Below, in pieces: positions 58,639 through 64,000 of a stretch of 64,000 bases of DNA (its first letter is position 1; each line of letters begins with the position of its first letter). The notes beneath the pieces were generated by a model that saw nothing but the letters and a program-made list of their open reading frames with translations, was not told the DNA's origin and did no database searches. The stretch comes from Streptomyces griseorubiginosus (GTDB lineage Bacteria > Actinomycetota > Actinomycetes > Streptomycetales > Streptomycetaceae), in contig NZ_KQ948738.1 of assembly GCF_001514195.1 (NCBI RefSeq), positions 583,207 to 647,206 of the forward strand. Direction: 5' to 3'. The translations under genes were made by a program, and so were the position numbers.

Positions 58639-59808
58639 TCAGACCCGCTCCAGGATCATCGCGTTGGCCAAGCCGCCCGCTTCGCACATCGTCTGGAGCC
58701 CGTAGCGCGCCCCGCGCTCCCGCATGGCGTGCACCAGGGTCGTCGTGAGGCGGGTGCCACTCGCGCCCAGGGGGTGGCCCAGCGCTATCGCGCCGCCGTG
58801 CACGTTGACCTTGGCCAGGTCCGCGCCCGTCTCCTGCCGCCAGGCCAGGACCACACTGGAGAAGGCCTCGTTGACCTCGAAGAGGTCGATGTCGTCGAGG
58901 GTGAGCTTCGCCCGGCGCAGGACCTTCTCCGTGGCCGGCACGACTCCCGTGAGCATGAGGATCGGGTCGGAGCCGGTCACGGCGAACGAGTGCAGCCGGG
59001 CCAGGGGCCGCAGACCGAGCCGTTGGGCGGTCTCACCGGACATGATGAGCACCGCCGAGGCGCCGTCGTTGATCGGGCTGGCGTTGCCCGCGGTGACGTT
59101 CCACTCGATCTGGGGGAAGCGTTCGGCGAAGTGCGGGTCGTAGTAGGCGGGCTTGAGGCCGGCGAGGATCTCGGGGGTGCTGCCCGGGCGGACGCACTCG
59201 TCGCGCGAGACTCCCTCCAGGGGTGCCAGCTCGGCGTCGAAGAGGCCCTTCTCCCAGGCCGCGGCGGCCTTGTGGTGGGAGGAGACGGCGAACGCGTCCA
59301 TCTGCTCGCGGGTGATCGACCACTTGGCGGCGATGAGCTCGGCGCTGATGCCCTGTGGCACCAGTCCCTCCTCGTAGCGGGCGGCGACGCCGGGGCCGAA
59401 GGGGTCCTTGCCCTCGGGGACGTTCGACCACATCGGCACGCGGCTCATCGACTCGACGCCGCAGGCCACGACGATGTCGTAGGCGCCCGCGATCACTCCT
59501 TGGGCGGCGAAGTGCACGGCCTGCTGGGAGGAGCCGCACTGGCGGTCCACGGTGGTGGCCGGGACGCTCTCCGGGAAGCCGGCGGACAGGGCCGCGTAGC
59601 GGGTGGTGTTCATGGCCTGCTCGCCGACCTGGTCGACGGTGCCGCCGATGACGTCGTCGATGAGCGCCGGGTCGACGCCGGAGCGCTCCACGAGGGTGCG
59701 CAGGGTGTGGGCGAGGAGTTCGACGGGATGCACATGGGCGAGGGCGCCGTTGGACTTGCCCTTGCCGATGGGAGTGCGTACGGCTTCGACGATCACTGCG
59801 TCACGCAT
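58639..59808 (-). CDS. Thiolase (acetyl-CoA C-acyltransferase)
   Basis: A 389-residue thiolase. The nucleophile is Cys91 in DRQCGSSQQA, and NEAFSS and GGAIALGHPLGASG supply the other catalytic positions. The usual terminal CxGGG reads MCEAGG here, keeping the Cys. Such enzymes cleave 3-ketoacyl-CoA in fatty acid or steroid side-chain breakdown or run the reverse condensation; the sequence does not decide. GGAGG precedes the ATG at 59808. An HxlR regulator diverges with a shared operator. Confidence 0.9.
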   Translation of the reverse strand: MRDAVIVEAVRTPIGKGKSNGALAHVHPVELLAHTLRTLVERSGVDPALIDDVIGGTVDQVGEQAMNTTRYAALSAGFPESVPATTVDRQCGSSQQAVHFAAQGVIAGAYDIVVACGVESMSRVPMWSNVPEGKDPFGPGVAARYEEGLVPQGISAELIAAKWSITREQMDAFAVSSHHKAAAAWEKGLFDAELAPLEGVSRDECVRPGSTPEILAGLKPAYYDPHFAERFPQIEWNVTAGNASPINDGASAVLIMSGETAQRLGLRPLARLHSFAVTGSDPILMLTGVVPATEKVLRRAKLTLDDIDLFEVNEAFSSVVLAWRQETGADLAKVNVHGGAIALGHPLGASGTRLTTTLVHAMRERGARYGLQTMCEAGGLANAMILERV

Positions 59809-59844
59809 GGTGCGGGCCTCCACGGGCTACCAGCGAGTAGGAAA

Positions 59845-59874
59845 TCCAAACTCACCATAACTCCGTGAGTTGGA
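59845..59874. promoter_or_regulatory. Candidate HxlR operator
   Basis: TCCAAACTCAC (59845-59855) and GTGAGTTGGA (59865-59874) form an inverted repeat with one extra A in the left arm and a 9-bp centre. The site lies between the thiolase and HxlR genes and just upstream of the HxlR -10 (TAGACT, 59891-59896). Confidence 0.6.
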
Positions 59875-59902
59875 AAAGCAAACCCTCACCTAGACTGGGC
59901 GC

Positions 59903-60376
59903 ATGGCCGCCACCAAGGACCCGCGCCCCTGCTCGATCGCCGACGCCCTGACGCTCGTCGGCGAGAAGTACTCCCTGCTCGTGCTGCGGGAGGTCTGCCT
60001 GGGCAACGGCCGCTTCGACCAGCTGGTGCGCAACATCGGGGCCCCGCGCGACATCCTGGCCACCCGGCTGCGCCGGCTCGTGGACGCCGGGATCCTGACC
60101 AAGCGGGTCTACAGCGAGCGGCCGCAGCGCTTCGAGTACCGGCCCACGCGGGCGGGTCTGGAGCTGGAGCCGGTGCTGCTGACGCTCATGGCGTGGGGCG
60201 ACCGGCACCTGCGGGGGGACGACGACCGGCCCATGGTCGTCGAGCACAGCTGCGGCCACGAACTGCTGCCGGTGGTCTCCTGCTCGGTCTGCGGGAGCGC
60301 GGTGGCCCACGAGGACCTGACGGCCCACCCGCAGTCCCCCGGCTGGACGGTGAGCGGTCCCACGGCCGCCGCCTGA
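59903..60376 (+). CDS. HxlR-family regulator
   Basis: A 157-residue regulator with the HxlR winged helix in residues 10-100: IADALTLVGEKYSLLVLREVCLGNGRFDQLVRNIGAPRDILATRLRRLVDAGIL. The C-terminus has four cysteine/histidine positions (EHSCGHELLPVVSCSVCG), a possible zinc or redox site that most HxlR proteins lack. It is divergent from the thiolase and probably controls it. TAGACT ends 6 nt before the ATG, so it is likely leaderless. Confidence 0.9.
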   Translation: MAATKDPRPCSIADALTLVGEKYSLLVLREVCLGNGRFDQLVRNIGAPRDILATRLRRLVDAGILTKRVYSERPQRFEYRPTRAGLELEPVLLTLMAWGDRHLRGDDDRPMVVEHSCGHELLPVVSCSVCGSAVAHEDLTAHPQSPGWTVSGPTAAA

Positions 60377-60499
60377 CCGCCCCTGTGCCGGAGCTGTCAC
60401 CCCGGGACGCTACGCTTCCCCCGTACCCCGATCACCGCTCCCGGTGATGCGGCGTGCCCGACTCCCTTCACTCGACCAGCACTTGGACGCCGTAACTTC

Positions 60500-61375
60500 A
60501 TGTCTTGGTTTGAATCACTCATCCTCGGACTCGTCCAGGGGCTGACCGAGTTCCTTCCCGTCTCCTCCAGCGCGCATCTGCGTCTGACCGCGGCCTTCTC
60601 GGGCTGGAAGGATCCCGGGGCGGCCTTCACCGCGATCACCCAGATCGGCACCGAGGCCGCCGTGCTGATCTACTTCCGCAAGGACATCGGGCGGATCATC
60701 TCGACGTGGAGCCGTTCGCTGGTGAAGAAGGAGCTGCGCAGCGACCACGACGCCCAGATGGGCTGGCTGGTCATCGTCGGCTCGATCCCGATCGGTGTGC
60801 TGGGGCTGCTGTTCAAGGACCACATCGAGGGGCCGTTCCGCGATCTGCGCATCACCGCCACGATGTTGATCGTCGTGGGCATCGTCATCGGCATCGCCGA
60901 CCGGCTCGCGGCACGCGACGAGACCGGGGGCAAGCACCGGGCGCCCAAGCAGCGCAAGGGACTTGAGGACCTCGGCGTCAAGGACGGCCTGATCTTCGGC
61001 TTCTGCCAGTCCATGGCCCTCGTCCCCGGCGTCTCCCGCTCCGGCGCGACCATCAGCGGTGGCCTCTTCATGGGCTACAAGCGCGAGTCGGCGGCCCGCT
61101 ACTCCTTCCTCCTCGCGATCCCGGCCGTTCTCGCCTCGGGTCTCTTCGAGTTGAAGGACGCGATGGAGAGCGACCACGTCTCCTGGGGCCCCACGATCTT
61201 CGCCACGGTGATCGCCTTCGCGAGCGGATACGCGGTCATCGCGTGGTTCATGAAGTGGATCTCCAACAAGAGCTTCATGCCCTTCGTCTGGTACCGCATC
61301 GCCCTCGGCATCGTCATCATCGCCCTGGTCACGGCGGGAGTCCTGAGCCCCCACGCGGCGGAGTCGGCGGGCTGA
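60500..61375 (+). CDS. uppP: Undecaprenyl-diphosphatase
   Basis: A 291-residue membrane enzyme (UppP/BacA) that removes a phosphate from undecaprenyl diphosphate so the carrier can be reused for cell-wall synthesis. The first motif is LVQGLTEFLPVSSSAHL, with the catalytic Glu and Ser, and the second is SMALVPGVSRSGATISGG. Overexpression of this family gives bacitracin resistance. About eight hydrophobic segments are seen. The next gene starts 7 bp downstream. Confidence 0.95.
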   Translation: MSWFESLILGLVQGLTEFLPVSSSAHLRLTAAFSGWKDPGAAFTAITQIGTEAAVLIYFRKDIGRIISTWSRSLVKKELRSDHDAQMGWLVIVGSIPIGVLGLLFKDHIEGPFRDLRITATMLIVVGIVIGIADRLAARDETGGKHRAPKQRKGLEDLGVKDGLIFGFCQSMALVPGVSRSGATISGGLFMGYKRESAARYSFLLAIPAVLASGLFELKDAMESDHVSWGPTIFATVIAFASGYAVIAWFMKWISNKSFMPFVWYRIALGIVIIALVTAGVLSPHAAESAG

Positions 61376-61382
61376 CGCGGCC

Positions 61383-61880
61383 GTGGCCCTCACCCAGCAG
61401 TTCGCGCGCGTCACGCCGGAGCACCGGGAACGGCTCCGCACCGGGACCGAGGAATGGGACCCGGGCGCCGAGAACCTCCTGGACACGGGCTGGGCAGTGT
61501 GGGGGCTCATCCGCTTCTGCCGTGCGTCGGGGGCTGACCCCGACACGGTGGCCCTGCTGGATCGCGCGGTCTCCGGCGATCCGGACGGCGATGTCGCCTT
61601 CCTTGACCACGACGGCGTGTACGACGGCTTCACGGACCCGCCGCGTCTGCTGGAGCCCACCGCCGTGGCCGACATCGCGCGCGCTCTCGACGCCCTCGAC
61701 CCCGGCGCCCTGCTCGCCGAGCTGCCGGACTCCCCCGACGAGGCGTCAGCGGTCTGCGGTCTCGGTCCGCTGTCGGACGGTGACGTACGCGGTCACCTCG
61801 TCGAACACCTCACCGCGATGCGGGAGTTCTACGGCGAGGCCGCGATTCACGGGCAGTGCGTGGTCACTTGGATCGACTGA
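61383..61880 (+). CDS. DUF1877-family protein
   Basis: A 165-residue acidic protein resembling the DUF1877 (YfbM) family: GLIRFCRASGADPDTVALLDRAV and VADIARALDALDPGALLAEL followed by an HLVEHLTAMREFYGEAAIHGQCVVTWID end. No function is established that I know. It starts at GTG 7 bp after uppP and is probably cotranscribed. Confidence 0.7.
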   Translation: MALTQQFARVTPEHRERLRTGTEEWDPGAENLLDTGWAVWGLIRFCRASGADPDTVALLDRAVSGDPDGDVAFLDHDGVYDGFTDPPRLLEPTAVADIARALDALDPGALLAELPDSPDEASAVCGLGPLSDGDVRGHLVEHLTAMREFYGEAAIHGQCVVTWID

Positions 61881-61989
61881 GCGCGGCTTCGAGGGCAGGG
61901 CGCCCGACCCGGTTCCCGTGACCTATCGCACGCGTTCTGCGTAGCCGTCCGGTAGCGGACTGTCAGTGCTTGCGCCTAGGCTGGTCCGC

Positions 61990-62169
61990 ATGTCCCCCGA
62001 TTCCGTGATCCCTGGTTCCGTGCGGTCTGCTGCCGAAGTGAACGAGCAGATCCGGGCGCTCTGGATGCGCGCCGGCGGCACCCTGTCGTCCGAGGAGCGC
62101 GCGGAGTACGAGCTGTTGGTGGTCGAATGGGCGGCCGCGATCCGCGCCGACATCATCGAAGCGGCCTGA
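61990..62169 (+). CDS. Small conserved-looking protein, 59 residues
   Basis: MSPDSVIPGSVRSAAEVNEQIRALWMRAGG opens a short acidic helical protein. TAGGCT ends 7 nt before the ATG, so a leaderless transcript is likely, and third-position GC is high as expected for coding DNA. I do not recognise a family. Confidence 0.6.
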   Translation: MSPDSVIPGSVRSAAEVNEQIRALWMRAGGTLSSEERAEYELLVVEWAAAIRADIIEAA

Positions 62170-62273
62170 GCCGAGCCCCCCCTCACAGGCCGAAATGCCG
62201 CGTACAGCACCGCAGTTCGCTCCGATAGCCTGACCGGACCCACCTCCGAGCCCCCTCGAAGCGAGGTTCCGTC

Positions 62274-63446
62274 ATGCGAGCGATCGTCGTGGGCGCCGGC
62301 ATCGGAGGACTGACCGCGGCCCTGAGCCTGCGTCGGGCCGGCCATGACGTGACCCTCGTCGAGCGGGCGCGGCGGCTCACCGAGATCGGCGCCGGGATCC
62401 AGCTCGCCCCCAACGCCACCCGCGTACTGCGCCGGTTGCACCTCCTAGACGCCGTGGCACGGCGGTCCACCCGTCCCACCCAGGTCAGCTTCCGCACCTG
62501 GTCCGACGGCTCCGAGATCTGCCGCTATGTCATCGGCCCGGAGGCGGAGGAGGAGTTCGGGGCGCCGTACCTCCAGGTCCACCGGGCCGATCTCCAACAA
62601 GCCCTGGTCGCCGCCCTACCGCCCGGAACCCTGCGTCTGGCCACCGCCGTCGTCGGGGTCGACCAGGACGACAAGTCGGCCCGGGTGACCACGGCGGACG
62701 GCGAACACCTGGAGGCCGACCTCGTCGTGGCCGCCGACGGCATCCGCTCCGCCGCCCGCCAGTGGCTCTTCGGCGCGGACGAGGCGCTGTTCTCGCACAC
62801 CGCCGCGTACCGGGCCCTGCTCCCCGCCGCCGAGGTCGCCGACCTGGACCTGCCCGAGTACGCCGGCTGGCTCGGGCCGGGCGGCCATGTCGTCCACTAC
62901 TGGCTGCGCCGCGGTGAACTCCTCAACGTCGTCGCCGTGTTCGGCACGCACCGGGCCGCCGAGGAGTCGTGGACCGCGCCGGCGGAACCCGGTGAGCAAC
63001 TGCGCACGTTCGCCGGCTGGGACCCCCGCCTGCTGACCGTCCTCGAACGGGCGGGCCAGGTCTTCCGCTACGGCATCCACACCCGCGCCCCGCTCAGCCG
63101 CTGGAGCCTCGGCCGGGTCACCCTGCTCGGCGACAGCGCCCACGCGATGGTGCCGTTCCAGGCCCAGGGAGCCGCCCAGGCCGTGATGGACGCGGCCGTC
63201 CTCGGCGACAGTCTCACCGGCACGGCACCCGACGAGGTCCCCGACGCCCTCGACCGCTACGTCCGCAGGCGCCTGCCGGCCGCCACGGCCGTGCAGACCA
63301 GTTCCGCCCGCGCGGGCCACGACTACCACCTCCCCGACGGCCCCGAGGCCGACGCCCGCAACGCCCGCCTGGTCGCCCTCGCCGCCGAGAACAGATTCGG
63401 CCCGCACTCGGCCGCCTGGCCGGTAGACGTCCTGGCCGAGGACTGA
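62274..63446 (+). CDS. FAD-dependent monooxygenase, salicylate hydroxylase type
   Basis: A 390-residue flavoprotein. The dinucleotide-binding start IVVGAGIGGLTAALSLRRAGHDVTLVERA begins at residue 3. DLVVAADGIRS (the DG motif) and GDSAHAMVPFQAQGAAQAVMDAAVL (second FAD motif) follow. It is related to salicylate 1-hydroxylase and 3-hydroxybenzoate 6-hydroxylase; the true aromatic substrate is unknown. GCGAGG precedes the ATG. A SnoaL-like gene follows in the same direction after a repetitive gap. Confidence 0.88.
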   Translation: MRAIVVGAGIGGLTAALSLRRAGHDVTLVERARRLTEIGAGIQLAPNATRVLRRLHLLDAVARRSTRPTQVSFRTWSDGSEICRYVIGPEAEEEFGAPYLQVHRADLQQALVAALPPGTLRLATAVVGVDQDDKSARVTTADGEHLEADLVVAADGIRSAARQWLFGADEALFSHTAAYRALLPAAEVADLDLPEYAGWLGPGGHVVHYWLRRGELLNVVAVFGTHRAAEESWTAPAEPGEQLRTFAGWDPRLLTVLERAGQVFRYGIHTRAPLSRWSLGRVTLLGDSAHAMVPFQAQGAAQAVMDAAVLGDSLTGTAPDEVPDALDRYVRRRLPAATAVQTSSARAGHDYHLPDGPEADARNARLVALAAENRFGPHSAAWPVDVLAED

Positions 63447-63836
63447 CCTCGGGCCACGGGCCCACCGGGCCACCGGGCCACCGGCCCACCGCGCCCCCGG
63501 GCTCCCGGGCCACCCGCAGAGCCTCGCCAGGCCCCTCGCGCCGAGCCCCACCCGGGCCACTCACGCCAAACCTCCACCCCAAAACCCACGCCGGCCCCCC
63601 GGCCCCGAGCCACCCACGCCAGACCCCCGGCCCCATGCCGGCCTCGGCAGACCCCGGCCCCAGAGCCGCCACGGCCGACCGCGGCCACCGCCCCGCCCGC
63701 AGCGGACCCCAGGCCACTGCCCCGCCCAGGGCCGACCCCAGGCCACCACCCCGCCCCAGCCAACCCCCTCCACCGCCCGCCCCCGCCCCGCGCCGCCACC
63801 GAATGTCCCCGCACGCCCCTAGCCCCCGCTCGCCCC
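63447..63836. repeat. C-rich, strand-asymmetric repetitive gap
   Basis: A 390-bp stretch with few stops and no convincing gene. It starts with tandem GGGCCACC-like units (63453-63490) and continues with C-rich degenerate units of about 28 bp (for example two GACCCCAGGCCAC copies near 63697 and 63728). The plus strand is strongly C-biased over G in the second half. Frames on the minus strand give only low-complexity Gly/Ala/Trp sequence. Confidence 0.7.
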
Positions 63837-64000
63837 ATGCCCAACACTGAGCCGATGACGCAGCGTGTGGAGCTCGCGACCGTGATGGACCGGCTGGCCG
63901 TGGACGCACTCGTCACCGACTACGCCGCCGCCGTGGACGACGGTGACTGGGAGGCGTACCGAGGACTCTTCACCTCCGACGGACGGGCCGACTACCGCTC
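63837..64000 (+). CDS. SnoaL-like/NTF2-family protein, cut by window end
   Basis: The first 54 residues of a gene that continues beyond the window. MDRLAVDALVTDYAAAVDDGDWEAYRGLFTSDGRADYR is the opening helix pair of NTF2-like SnoaL_4 proteins, which include polyketide cyclases, dehydratases and small hydroxylase subunits. It may partner the FAD monooxygenase upstream. The ATG at 63837 is chosen; an in-frame ATG lies six codons later. Confidence 0.75.
   Translation, partial: MPNTEPMTQRVELATVMDRLAVDALVTDYAAAVDDGDWEAYRGLFTSDGRADYR

Noticed and set aside
63214..63909. Gly/Arg-rich minus-strand gene
   Set aside because: The frame comes from the C-rich repeat; it has no ribosome binding site, no domain and extends antisense into two real genes.

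Overview
The window is chromosomal DNA of a Streptomyces-type actinomycete. The grounds are the very high GC content, GTG and TTG starts, many apparently leaderless genes, ECF41-type and LuxR/HisKA_3 regulators, Tat-exported PhoD, and families typical of the genus (DUF6493, degenerate Fic toxin, Imm21, a second-type EF-Tu). From memory, purB, a divergent tuf gene and uppP lie in the same chromosomal region in Streptomyces. I saw no phage, insertion sequence, CRISPR array, tRNA or rRNA. It reads as an ordinary chromosome arm with many small regulator/target pairs.

Layout. 0-13 kb: secreted lipase, methyltransferase, a Fic-like toxin/antitoxin pair, a MacB/FtsX-type ABC exporter, a decayed F420 oxidoreductase tail, a GNAT, two CNNM/CBS 'hemolysin' proteins, an SGNH hydrolase, DUF4326, PurB and a Mug glycosylase. 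13-20 kb: a BcrA-type ABC transporter divergent from a two-component system, a ROK regulator, a HutC/GntR regulator with a DasR-like site, and an ECF41 sigma factor. 20-29 kb: alpha/beta hydrolase, PhoD phosphatase, a SWIM zinc-finger plus DUF6493 operon, a membrane-anchored ACT-GNAT, and a Cys/Met-metabolism PLP enzyme. 29-40 kb: two Lrp regulators (one divergent from a rhodanese across a perfect inverted repeat), DUF885 peptidase, Imm21, SbcCD nuclease, YigZ, SixA and a CoA-binding protein. 40-50 kb: APC permease with a structured leader, PobA-type hydroxylase, ArsR plus His-rich CDF metal exporter, YbaK, XRE-cupin plus EamA exporter, acyltransferase, gamma carbonic anhydrase and DedA. 50-64 kb: a sigma-like/zinc-finger/ricin membrane protein, GalU, hotdog thioesterase, MFS, spermidine-synthase-like protein, EF-Tu3, VTT-domain protein, thiolase plus HxlR, UppP, DUF1877, an FAD monooxygenase, and a SnoaL-like gene cut by the window end.

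The most unusual signal is not a gene. At several loci (clearest at 1546, 6671, 32682 and 45328; weaker at 32059 and 49281) the last codons of a gene, including its stop codon, are repeated in tandem just beyond the gene. Other notable signals are perfect palindromic operators at 33269-33308, 48720-48739 and 59845-59874, a DasR-like palindrome at 18918-18931, and a recurring leaderless-promoter pattern with the -10 hexamer ending exactly 6 nt before the start codon.
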